From Streptomyces noursei ATCC 11455 (GTDB lineage: Bacteria; Actinomycetota; Actinomycetes; Streptomycetales; Streptomycetaceae), in NCBI RefSeq assembly GCF_001704275.1, contig NZ_CP011533.1, forward strand, positions 3,410,001-3,474,000: 64,000 nt of DNA, read 5' to 3'. This document shows positions 44,993 to 52,504 of the stretch, in pieces (the stretch's first letter is position 1; every line of letters begins with the position of its first letter). Both the position numbers and the translations under genes were made by a program. A model generated the notes under the pieces. It was not told where the DNA came from. It worked only from the letters and a program-made list of their open reading frames with translations, and did no database searches.

Positions 44993-45031
44993 CCCGCCCG
45001 TCTGCTGTCGTCCTCACCACGGAGGCGCACC

Positions 45032-45886
45032 GTGAACGCGAAACGCACGTCGTCGGAGTTCCGGGCCGCGTACGGGCAGGGCATGGCGCTCTGGCCGGTG
45101 CCGGTCGAACGGCTCGATCTGGAGACGGAGTTCGGCAGCACGCGGGTCAATGCCTGCGGGCCGTCCGGTGGGCCGCCGCTGGTGTTGCTGAGCGGCGGTG
45201 GGACCACCTCCGCCGTCTGGTACGCACGGGTCGCGAGCCTCGCGCGGACGCACCGGGTGTACGCGGTGGACCTGATGGGCGGGCCCGGGTTGAGCGTGCC
45301 CGGCGGTCGGCCGCTGCGCCGACCGGCCGATCTGATGGCGTGGCTGGACGGGGTGGTGGACGCGCTCGGGGCCGAACGGGTCGCGCTGCTGGGGCACTCG
45401 TACGGAGGGTGGATCGCGCTGAGTTACGCGGTGCACGCCCCGGATCGGGTGGAACGGCTGGCCCTGCTCGACCCCACGCAGTGCTTCGCGGGCTTCCGGG
45501 CGTCGTATCTGGTGCGGGCGGTACCGCTGTTGGTGCGGCCCGGTGAGGTCACGGCACGGCGGTTCCTGGCGTGGGAGGCCCGCGGTGGACCGGCGGTGGC
45601 GCCGGAGTCGGTCCGGCTGACGGGGGTGGGCGGCCGGGAGTTCCGGGGACGGCCGGTCACCGGGCCGCGGCCGGACGTGGCGCGGTTGGGGACCGCCGCG
45701 CCGCCCGCGCTGGTGCTGCTGGCCGGGCGCAGCAGGGCGCATGACGTGCGACGGGTCGCGGCGGTGGCCGGGCGGTCGCTGCCGGGGGCGCGGGTGGTGA
45801 CGGTGCCGGGGGTCGGGCACCATGCGCTGCCGGAGCTGCGGTCGGCGGAGTTGGACGGGTGGGTGGCCGGGTTCCTGACGGGCTGA
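45032..45886 (+). CDS. Alpha/beta hydrolase
   Basis: A 284-residue hydrolase with nucleophile S123 in GHSYGG, oxyanion region LSGGGTTSAVWY and the catalytic His at 263 or 264 in GVGHHALPE. The substrate is unknown. Start GTG 45032 has GGAGG 6 nt upstream. Divergent MarR control suggests a detoxification or aromatic-ester role, but this is inference. Confidence 0.93.
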   Translation: MNAKRTSSEFRAAYGQGMALWPVPVERLDLETEFGSTRVNACGPSGGPPLVLLSGGGTTSAVWYARVASLARTHRVYAVDLMGGPGLSVPGGRPLRRPADLMAWLDGVVDALGAERVALLGHSYGGWIALSYAVHAPDRVERLALLDPTQCFAGFRASYLVRAVPLLVRPGEVTARRFLAWEARGGPAVAPESVRLTGVGGREFRGRPVTGPRPDVARLGTAAPPALVLLAGRSRAHDVRRVAAVAGRSLPGARVVTVPGVGHHALPELRSAELDGWVAGFLTG

Positions 45887-45892
45887 TGGGCG

Positions 45893-46161
45893 GCGGCTCG
45901 GGGCCTGGCGGCGATCTCGGGCAGGGCGAGCGGCCCGCCGCGGGCGGCGAGCGCGGCGACGACGGCCACCGCCACGGCGCCGGCGACGCCCTGGGGTGGG
46001 CGTGGGTGACCTCCGCGGACCGGGCGGCCTGTGCGGCGGCGCGGTCGGGCCTCCGCCTCGGGGCGGAAGGGCGCGAAGAAGCGTTCGCCGAAGGCATCGC
46101 CGTGCGCCAGGCCCTCGATGCTGCCGCGCACCGCGGCGCGCCGTCGGTCGCCGGTGTCCAT
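45893..46161 (-). pseudogene. Truncated ADP-ribosylglycohydrolase remnant
   Basis: The 5' end is intact: RRAAVRGSIEGLAHGDAFGERFF matches the opening of the family. It then jumps to HPRPPQGVAGAVAVAVVAALAARGG, which matches a much later family segment (HPEG-AGAVAVA). The metal-binding TDDT region between them is missing and the frame then runs into the opposing hydrolase gene. An internal deletion plus loss of the 3' end explains this. Confidence 0.6.
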
Positions 46162-46217
46162 GGGCGGATCCTGTCATCCGTGCCCCGGTCCGTACGGCCG
46201 GTGGGGCGCGGGCGGAG

Positions 46218-47327
46218 TCAGTCGTGGGCGGCACCCCGCGCGATGGTGTCGGCGACCTCGGCGGTGCGGGCCGCCTCCTCGGCGGCGAACCGCTCGGCGT
46301 CCAGTTGCTCGGCGAGCTCCTCGTCCTGGGACATCAGCAGATCCAGGTTGGCGTCGCCCAGTTCGAGGACGCCGAGGTCCACGTAGGCGCGCTGGAGGCG
46401 TTCGCCCCACAGACCGATGTCCTTGACGCAGGGGACGATCCGGCTGAACAGCAGCTTCCGGAAAAGCTGGAGGAACTCCGAGCGCTCGGTGAACTCGGCG
46501 GCCTCCTCGACCGGGATGCCGTAGTTCTCCAGGACCTCCGTGCCGCGCAGCCGGTCGCGCATCAGGTAGCAGCCCTCGATGACGAACTCCTCGCGCTCGC
46601 GGAGTTCGGCGTCGGTGAGCTGCCGGTAGTAGTCGCGCAGCGCCATCCGGCCGAAGGCGACGTGGCGGGCCTCGTCCTGCATGACGTAGGCGAGTATCTG
46701 CTTGGGCAGCGGCTTGGTGGTGGTGTCGCGGATCATGCCGAACGCGGCCAGCGCCAGGCCCTCGATGAGCACCTGCATGCCGAGGTAGGGCATGTCCCAG
46801 CGGGAGTCGGCGAGGGTGTCGTCGAGCAGCGCCTTGAGGTTGTCGTTGACCGGGTAGAGCATCCCGATCTTGTCCTTGAGGAAGCGGCCGTAGATCTCCG
46901 CGTGCCGGGCCTCGTCCATGGTCTGGGTGGCCGAGTAGAACTTGGCGTCGAGGTCGGGGACGGATTCCACGATCCGCGCGGCGCACACCATCGCGCCCTG
47001 CTCGCCGTGCAGGAACTGGCTGAACTGCCAGGCGGAGTAGTGCTGCCGGAGGTCGCCGCGGTCCTTCTCCGTCATCCGGCCCCAGTACTTCGTCCCGTAC
47101 AGCGCCAGGGACTCGTCGGGGGTGCCGAGCGGGTCCCTGGGGTCCACCTCCAGGTCCCAGTCGATCCGCGTGGTGGCGTCCCACTGCTTGTCCTTGCCCT
47201 TTTGGTAGAGGGCCAGCAGACGGTCCCGCCCGTCGTCGTACTCCCAGGTGAAGCGAGCCGCGCCGGAGGCCGGCACGGTCCACAGGGAATCCCCGGGGTC
47301 CTGGACGTAGAGCTCTCGGATCGACAC
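46218..47327 (-). CDS. Ferritin-like diiron protein (RNR R2-like fold)
   Basis: A 369-residue helical protein with two carboxylate-His metal motifs, DEARHAEIYG and DEARHVAFG, plus an upstream Glu-rich helix (QFLHGEQGAMV). These define a diiron centre of the R2/oxidase type. It may oxidise or hydroxylate a substrate; none can be named. It diverges from the AurF-like gene 186 bp away, so shared regulation is likely. Start ATG 47327. Confidence 0.85.
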   Translation of the reverse strand: MSIRELYVQDPGDSLWTVPASGAARFTWEYDDGRDRLLALYQKGKDKQWDATTRIDWDLEVDPRDPLGTPDESLALYGTKYWGRMTEKDRGDLRQHYSAWQFSQFLHGEQGAMVCAARIVESVPDLDAKFYSATQTMDEARHAEIYGRFLKDKIGMLYPVNDNLKALLDDTLADSRWDMPYLGMQVLIEGLALAAFGMIRDTTTKPLPKQILAYVMQDEARHVAFGRMALRDYYRQLTDAELREREEFVIEGCYLMRDRLRGTEVLENYGIPVEEAAEFTERSEFLQLFRKLLFSRIVPCVKDIGLWGERLQRAYVDLGVLELGDANLDLLMSQDEELAEQLDAERFAAEEAARTAEVADTIARGAAHD

Positions 47328-47513
47328 GGCGCCTCGCCTCCTCCGCCCGCCGAACGCCTCGTCGCGAACGGGCCGTTGGCAGAGTCACACGCTTCTTACC
47401 GGCGGGTCAATAAGTCGTGCGCGAGGGATTGACGCGCTTGCTGACAGGCAGTCTCATAAGAGGCAGCCGCATGTGACCGCGGGTAACTCCGACTGTGAGG
47501 TGTAGCCAGAGCC

Positions 47514-48461
47514 ATGACGAGCGCGCCCACCGCAATGACCGAGGCGGATATCGACGTCCTGCGAGACGCCCTCGGGTTGCTCAAGGACCGGGAGCAGATC
47601 GCCGAGCGGCTGCTCGCCTCCTCCGCCAAGCACTCCTTCGACCCCGACAGCGAACTCGACTGGGACGCGCCCTTCGAGGAGGGCAAGTGGTTCTGGCCGC
47701 CGGAGCTGGTCTCGCTGTACGACACCCCGATGTGGCGGCGGATGAGCGAGGAGCAGCGGATCCTGCTCTCCCGGCACGAGGCGGCGGCGCTGGCCTCGCT
47801 CGGCATCTGGTTCGAGATCATCCTCATGCAGCTGCTCGTCCGGCACATCTACGACAAGCCGGCGACCAGCGCACACGTCCGGTACGCGCTCACCGAGATC
47901 GAGGACGAGTGCCGGCACTCGAAGATGTTCGCGCGGCTGATCTCCCGCGGGGACACGCCCTGGTACCCGGTCGCCCGGGTACACCAGAACCTCGGCCGCC
48001 TCTTCAAGACGATCTCCACCACCCCCGGTTCGTTCACCGCGACCCTGCTCGGCGAGGAGGTCCTGGACTGGATGCAGCGGCTGACCTTCCCTGACGAGCG
48101 GGTGCAGCCGCTGGTCCGGGGCGTCACCCGGATCCACGTGGTGGAGGAGGCCCGGCACGTGCGGTACGCGCGCGAGGAGCTGCGGCGGCAGATGGTGACC
48201 GCGCCGAAGTGGTCGCAGGAGTTCACCCGGGTCACTTCGGGCGAATTCGCCCGGGTCTTCGCCATCGCCTTCATCAACCCCGAGGTCTACGCCAACGTCG
48301 GTCTGGACAAGCGGGCGGCCATGGCGCAGGTGAAGGCCAGCCCCCACCGGCGCGAGGTCATGCAGAACGGCGCCAAGCGGCTGACCGACTTCCTCGACGA
48401 CATCGGGGTGCTGCGCGGCGTGGGCCGCCGCCTGTGGCGGTCCTCGGGGTTGCTGGCCTGA
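47514..48461 (+). CDS. AurF-like diiron oxygenase
   Basis: A 315-residue protein resembling the AurF p-aminobenzoate N-oxygenase family. Metal ligands are seen in LSRHEAAALASLG, EIEDECRHSKM and VVEEARHVRYAREEL. The known family oxidises arylamines to nitro compounds; the substrate here is unknown. Start ATG 47514. A TetR gene follows by 73 bp in the same direction. Confidence 0.88.
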   Translation: MTSAPTAMTEADIDVLRDALGLLKDREQIAERLLASSAKHSFDPDSELDWDAPFEEGKWFWPPELVSLYDTPMWRRMSEEQRILLSRHEAAALASLGIWFEIILMQLLVRHIYDKPATSAHVRYALTEIEDECRHSKMFARLISRGDTPWYPVARVHQNLGRLFKTISTTPGSFTATLLGEEVLDWMQRLTFPDERVQPLVRGVTRIHVVEEARHVRYAREELRRQMVTAPKWSQEFTRVTSGEFARVFAIAFINPEVYANVGLDKRAAMAQVKASPHRREVMQNGAKRLTDFLDDIGVLRGVGRRLWRSSGLLA

Positions 48462-48534
48462 ACGCCCCGTCCACGGGCACCGCCACCCCGAGCACCTGTA
48501 CGACGGGGAAACCCCGGCGGTTACGCTGCTGTTC

Positions 48535-49275
48535 ATGAACGGCAGCGGCACCGCCCCAGCAGTACCCAGGCCCGCCTACCGCAGGCTGAGCGTCGAGCAG
48601 CGCCGCAGCCAGTTGCTGGCCGCGGCGCTGGGCCTGTTCGCCCAGCGCGCTCCGGAGGACGTCTCGTTGGACGACGTCGCGACCGCCGCCGAGGTCTCGC
48701 GGCCGCTCGTCTACCGCTACTTCCCCGGCGGCAAGCAGCAGTTGTACGAGGCGGCGCTGCGCAGCGCCGCCGACGAGCTGGAGCAGTGCTTCGCCGAGCC
48801 GGAGAGCGGCCCGCTCACCCAGCGGCTGGGCCACGCCCTGGACCGCTACCTGACCTTCGTCGACCAGCACGACGCCGGGTTCAGCGCGCTGCTCCAGGGC
48901 GGCAGCGTGGTGGAGACGTCCCGGACGACCGCGATCGTGGACGAGGTCCGGCGCGCCGCCGCCGAGCAGATCCTGCGCCACCTGGGCGAGCCGGAACCGA
49001 GCCCGCGACTGCGGACCACCGTCCGGATGTGGATCACCGCGGTCGAGGCCGCCTCGCTGATCTGGCTCGACGAGGAGAAGCGGCCCACCCTCGACGAGCT
49101 GCGGGACTGGCTGGTGGACCACTTCGTCGCGCTGCTGACCGCCACCGCGGCCCGGGACCCGCAGACCGCCCGGGTGATGCGGGCGGCGCTGAAGGGCGAG
49201 GCGCCCGACGGCCCGGCCGGCGAGCTGGCGCGCCGGATCCTACCCGTGGTGAGCGAGGCCGCCCACCTGCTGTGA
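48535..49275 (+). CDS. TetR-family regulator
   Basis: A 246-residue regulator. The helix-turn-helix is at residues about 20-65: RRSQLLAAALGLFAQRAPEDVSLDDVATAAEVSRPLVYRYFPGGKQQLYEAAL. A helical ligand-binding domain follows. It is downstream of the AurF-like gene and may control the diiron pair. Start ATG 48535. Confidence 0.93.
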   Translation: MNGSGTAPAVPRPAYRRLSVEQRRSQLLAAALGLFAQRAPEDVSLDDVATAAEVSRPLVYRYFPGGKQQLYEAALRSAADELEQCFAEPESGPLTQRLGHALDRYLTFVDQHDAGFSALLQGGSVVETSRTTAIVDEVRRAAAEQILRHLGEPEPSPRLRTTVRMWITAVEAASLIWLDEEKRPTLDELRDWLVDHFVALLTATAARDPQTARVMRAALKGEAPDGPAGELARRILPVVSEAAHLL

Positions 49276-49285
49276 GACTGGGTCG

Positions 49286-49549
49286 GTGCGCAGCGAGAAC
49301 ATCCCCTTCGTCGGCGGTCCCCTGGACGGCCGGGTCCTTCCCGTCCTGGTCGGCCCCACCGGACTGCCCCCGAAGACCTACGAGATCCCGGTGCCCCGCG
49401 ACGACGGCCGGCCGCCGGAGGTGCACCTGTACCGCCGGGTCCCCGGGCCGCCGGGCCGACTGGGGCTGCCGCGCGGCTGGCGGTACGCCTACGACCCCGA
49501 GGGCCGCCCCGCCGCCGGGCCCAAGTGGCCCTGGCGGAAGCGGCGTTGA
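49286..49549 (+). CDS. Small conserved-type hypothetical protein
   Basis: 87 residues with FVGGPLDGRVLPVLVGPTGLPP and EVHLYRRVPGPPG...WRYAYDPEG. These read as a small beta-rich protein, and the GGPLDGR opening recurs in short Streptomyces hypotheticals. Start GTG 49286 lies 11 bp after the TetR stop. Function unknown. Confidence 0.65.
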   Translation: MRSENIPFVGGPLDGRVLPVLVGPTGLPPKTYEIPVPRDDGRPPEVHLYRRVPGPPGRLGLPRGWRYAYDPEGRPAAGPKWPWRKRR

Positions 49550-49583
49550 CGGAAGGGACGCCGGCGGCAGTGACGCCGGAAGC

Positions 49584-49616
49584 GGGCCGGTGGACCGCCG
49601 CACGGTCCGCCGGCCC
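49584..49616. terminator. Bidirectional terminator
   Basis: A 14-bp stem with one mismatch, 49584-49597 / 49603-49616, and a 5-nt loop lies between the convergent 87-residue gene and the flavin monooxygenase gene. Confidence 0.75.
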
Positions 49617-49633
49617 GCCGGGCCGTACCGGGA

Positions 49634-50887
49634 TCAGCCGGTGAGCGACGCCACGTAGGCGTCGGCCTTCTCCGGCTCGAAGAAGAAGTGCTCGAAGTCG
49701 GACGGGTCGTCGAAGCCGTTGGCGAACCGGTCGGCGATCGGCTGGAGCTGGCCGGCGGCGCCGAACAGGTTGAGGACGTGCTCCGGCGGCGGGGCCAGCA
49801 TCGCGTTGGTCCACTTGGTGACGTGCCGGGCGGTCTGCCAGTAGCGGTCGAAGGTGGCCTGCATCCACGCCGCGTCGAACGGCCGCTCGCCCCGCTCGAC
49901 GATGGACGCGAGGTAGGACGCGGCGCACTTGGCGGCCGAGTTGGCGCCCTGGCCGGTGATCGGGTCGTTGGCCACCACCACGTCCGCGACGCCCAGGACC
50001 AGGCCGCCGGAGGGCAGCCGGCCGATCGGCTTGCGGACGGTGGGGGCGTAGCGGCCGGCCAGCGTGCCGTTGGCGTCGGTCAGTTCGACGTCGGCGCTGC
50101 GCTCGTACTCCCACGGCAGGAACGTCTTCATCAGGTCCAGCGTGAGGGCCAGGTGCTCCTGGGGGTCCCGCACGCCCTGGAAGACGTCCACCGGGCCGCC
50201 GGGCAGGCCCTCCCAGAAGAGGATGTCGGCGCGGCCGGTGACGGTCAGGGTCGGCATCACGAACAGCTCGCCGACGCCGGGGACGACATTGCAGCGCACC
50301 GCGTCGAACTCCGGGTGCTCCGGGCGCGGGCCCATGCCGTGGACGTAGGCGACGGCCAGCGCGCGCTGCGGGGCGTCGTACGGCGAACGGGCGGCGTCCC
50401 GGCCGAACATCGACACCAGCTCGCCCTTGCCGGCCGAGACCAGCGTCAGGTCGTAGCGCTGAGCGAAGAAGTCCAGGTCGGAGACGGCCGCGCCGTGGAT
50501 GACGACCTGGCCGCCGCGCTGGGCGAAGGTCTCCATCCAGCCGGCCATCTTCAGGCGCTGGTCGACGGACTGGGCGTGGCCGTCGAGCTTGCCGACCCAG
50601 TCGATGGCGCGCTGGGTGCCGCCGGGCGCGGCGTGGCTGCCGGGCGCGGCGACCGAGACGCCCAGACCCTCGATGCGCGGGGCCTGGCTCTCCCAGAAGT
50701 TGAGCGCCAGGTCGCGCTCGTGCTGGAGGGCGGTGTGGAACATGCACTGCGTCGACATGACCCGGCCGGAGCGGATCTCGTCGGCGGTGCGGTTGGACAT
50801 CAGGGTGACCTCGTAGCCCTGGGACTGGAGGCCGAGGGCGAGCTGGAGACCGGACTGGCCGGCTCCGACGATGAGTATCTTCCGCAT
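49634..50887 (-). CDS. StyA-type FAD monooxygenase (styrene/indole monooxygenase family)
   Basis: A 417-residue flavoprotein with the N-terminal Rossmann dinucleotide motif ILIVGAGQSGLQLALGL. The middle segment LGVADVVVANDPITGQGANSAAKCA is typical of the styrene/indole monooxygenase group, which receives reduced FAD from a separate reductase (StyB). No reductase gene is adjacent. It starts 54 bp after cvnD in the same direction, so it is likely cotranscribed with the conservon and may be its output enzyme. Substrate unknown. Confidence 0.9.
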   Translation of the reverse strand: MRKILIVGAGQSGLQLALGLQSQGYEVTLMSNRTADEIRSGRVMSTQCMFHTALQHERDLALNFWESQAPRIEGLGVSVAAPGSHAAPGGTQRAIDWVGKLDGHAQSVDQRLKMAGWMETFAQRGGQVVIHGAAVSDLDFFAQRYDLTLVSAGKGELVSMFGRDAARSPYDAPQRALAVAYVHGMGPRPEHPEFDAVRCNVVPGVGELFVMPTLTVTGRADILFWEGLPGGPVDVFQGVRDPQEHLALTLDLMKTFLPWEYERSADVELTDANGTLAGRYAPTVRKPIGRLPSGGLVLGVADVVVANDPITGQGANSAAKCAASYLASIVERGERPFDAAWMQATFDRYWQTARHVTKWTNAMLAPPPEHVLNLFGAAGQLQPIADRFANGFDDPSDFEHFFFEPEKADAYVASLTG

Positions 50888-50941
50888 GGCGGGGCTCTTC
50901 TCTGTTCCTGCTGTTCGGGGGGAAGGCTGGGGGGTGGCGGG

Positions 50942-51583
50942 CTATTCGGGCGTGACGTCCAGCGCGTGGCCGACCAGCGCGAGCAGGGCCTGGATGACGG
51001 TGGGCCGGCGCCGCGCGTCCATCACCACGACCGGCACCTCCGGCGGCACGGTCAGCGCGTCCCGGACGTCGTCCACCTCGTACCGCTCGGTCCCCTCGAA
51101 GTGGTTGACCGCGACGACGTACGGCAGCCCGCAGCTCTCGAAGTAGTCCAGCGCCGGGAAGCAGTCCTCCAGCCGCCGGGTGTCGGCCATCACGATCGCG
51201 CCGATCGCGCCGCGCACCAGGTCGTCCCACATGAACCAGAAGCGCTGCTGGCCCGGTGTGCCGAAGAGGTACAGCACCAGTTCCTGGTCGAGGGTGATCC
51301 GGCCGAAGTCCATGGCGACCGTGGTCGTGGTCTTGTCCGGCGTCGCCGACAGGTCGTCGGTCGCCTCGCTGGCCTCGGTCATCACCGCTTCGGTCTGCAG
51401 CGGAGTGATCTCCGAGACCGATCCGACGAAGGTGGTCTTGCCGACGCCGAAGCCGCCCGCCACCACGATCTTGGTGGCGACCGGTGCCTGCGTCCGATCC
51501 ATCTGCCAGCTCTGCAGCCCCGCATCGTCGGCGGCGGCCGGCCCTGTCCCGGCCGTTATCGTGTCAGAGCCTGTGAAGTCCAC
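50942..51583 (-). CDS. cvnD: Conservon GTPase CvnD
   Basis: A 213-residue small Ras/Arf-like GTPase. The P loop is GGFGVGKT (43-50) and the switch region is FGTPGQQRFWFMWDDLVRGA. VNHF replaces the usual NKxD guanine motif, as in other CvnD proteins. In a conservon it switches with CvnB and CvnC beneath the sensor kinase CvnA. Start GTG 51583 overlaps cvnC by 20 nt. Confidence 0.95.
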   Translation of the reverse strand: MDFTGSDTITAGTGPAAADDAGLQSWQMDRTQAPVATKIVVAGGFGVGKTTFVGSVSEITPLQTEAVMTEASEATDDLSATPDKTTTTVAMDFGRITLDQELVLYLFGTPGQQRFWFMWDDLVRGAIGAIVMADTRRLEDCFPALDYFESCGLPYVVAVNHFEGTERYEVDDVRDALTVPPEVPVVVMDARRRPTVIQALLALVGHALDVTPE

Positions 51584-52013
51584 TCAGCACCCTTTCGAGC
51601 AGCGCGCGTTCGGGCCGGCCGGTGCCGTGCCCGGTGCCGTAGACGCGAATCTTTCCCTGGTCGGCGAGATCGCTGAGGAGGACGCGGACGACTCCCAGCG
51701 GCATCTTGAGCAGTGCGGAGATCTCCGCGACCGAGCGCATCCGGCGGCACAGCTCGACGATCGCGCGCATCTCCGGCATCACGCGGTCCAGCCAGCCGGG
51801 CCCGGACGAGGCGGTGAGCTCCCGCCGCTCCTCGGGGGCCTCCAGCGCGGCCACGAACGTCTCGACGAGCAGCACGTGGCCGAAGCGCGTCCGCCCGCCG
51901 GTGAGCGAGTACGGCCGGACCCGCGCGGGCTTGGGGGTCCCCCCTGGTCGAGCGGAGCCGAGAGCTCGGGGGAGGTCTGCGCCGCGTACGGGGAGTTTGG
52001 GAGTACTACTCAC
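51564..52013 (-). CDS. cvnC: Conservon protein CvnC (DUF742)
   Basis: A 149-residue DUF742 protein with RVRPYSLTGGRTR, IVELCRRMRSVAEISALLKMPLGVVRVLLSDL and GKIRVYGTG, a winged-helix-like fold. It is about 17 residues longer than usual near its N-terminus. That extra part (ADLPRALGSARPGGTPK) is the translation of a Streptomyces palindromic repeat inserted in frame. Start GTG 52013 overlaps cvnB by GTGA. Confidence 0.94.
   Translation of the reverse strand: MSSTPKLPVRGADLPRALGSARPGGTPKPARVRPYSLTGGRTRFGHVLLVETFVAALEAPEERRELTASSGPGWLDRVMPEMRAIVELCRRMRSVAEISALLKMPLGVVRVLLSDLADQGKIRVYGTGHGTGRPERALLERVLSGLHRL
51933..51975. repeat. Palindromic repeat (REP-like) inside cvnC
   Basis: GGGGGTCCCCCC followed by the GTCGAGCGGAGCCGAGAGCTC core and GGGGGAGG. 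This core with GGGGG ends is the form of a repeat I recall as scattered between genes in Streptomyces genomes. Here it sits in coding sequence and keeps the frame. Confidence 0.6.
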
Positions 52014-52504
52014 TGGGCGTTCTCCATCGACTTGCGGAGTTCGGTGCGCAGTTCCGGGGTCAGGACGTGGCCGGCCCGGCCGACGAAGAGCGCCATGTGG
52101 TAGGCGATGACGCTCATGTCGCAGTCCGGGGTGGCGTGCACGCCGAGCAGTGAGCCGTCGCTGATCGACATGACGAACAGGCTGCCCTCGTCCATCGCGA
52201 CCATCGTCTGCTTGACCGCGCCGCCGTCCATCAGCTTCGCGGCGCCGTTGGTGAGGCTGCCGAGGCCGGACACGATGGTGGCGAGGTCGGCGCTGGAGCC
52301 CCGTGGGCCGCCGTCGGCGGTGTGCGCCGCGGCGTTCTCCACCCGCTCGGGGTCGGAGGACAGCAGCAGCAGACCGTCGGAGGAGACCACCGCGACCGAG
52401 TGGATGCCGGGCACCTCGTCGACCAGATCGCTCAGCAGCCAGTGCAGGTTACGTGCCTGGGGGCTCGGTCCTTTTCCCTGAGCCGTGGGCGCTTGCGCCT
52501 TCAA
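52010..52504 (-). CDS. cvnB: Conservon protein CvnB (roadblock/LC7)
   Basis: A 164-residue roadblock/LC7 protein. NLHWLLSDLVDEVPGIHSVAVVSSDGLLL starts the fold and GSLFVMSISDGSLLGVHA ends the sheet. It usually acts as a GTPase-activating or adaptor subunit for CvnD. Start TTG 52504 has GAGGAGG 7 nt upstream and overlaps the cvnA stop by TTGA, a strong case for a rare TTG start. Confidence 0.95.
   Translation of the reverse strand: MKAQAPTAQGKGPSPQARNLHWLLSDLVDEVPGIHSVAVVSSDGLLLLSSDPERVENAAAHTADGGPRGSSADLATIVSGLGSLTNGAAKLMDGGAVKQTMVAMDEGSLFVMSISDGSLLGVHATPDCDMSVIAYHMALFVGRAGHVLTPELRTELRKSMENAQ

Noticed and set aside
45014..46234. 406-residue minus-strand frame opposite the hydrolase
   Set aside because: Shadow of the alpha/beta hydrolase; only its first part overlaps the ADP-ribosylglycohydrolase remnant, in another frame.
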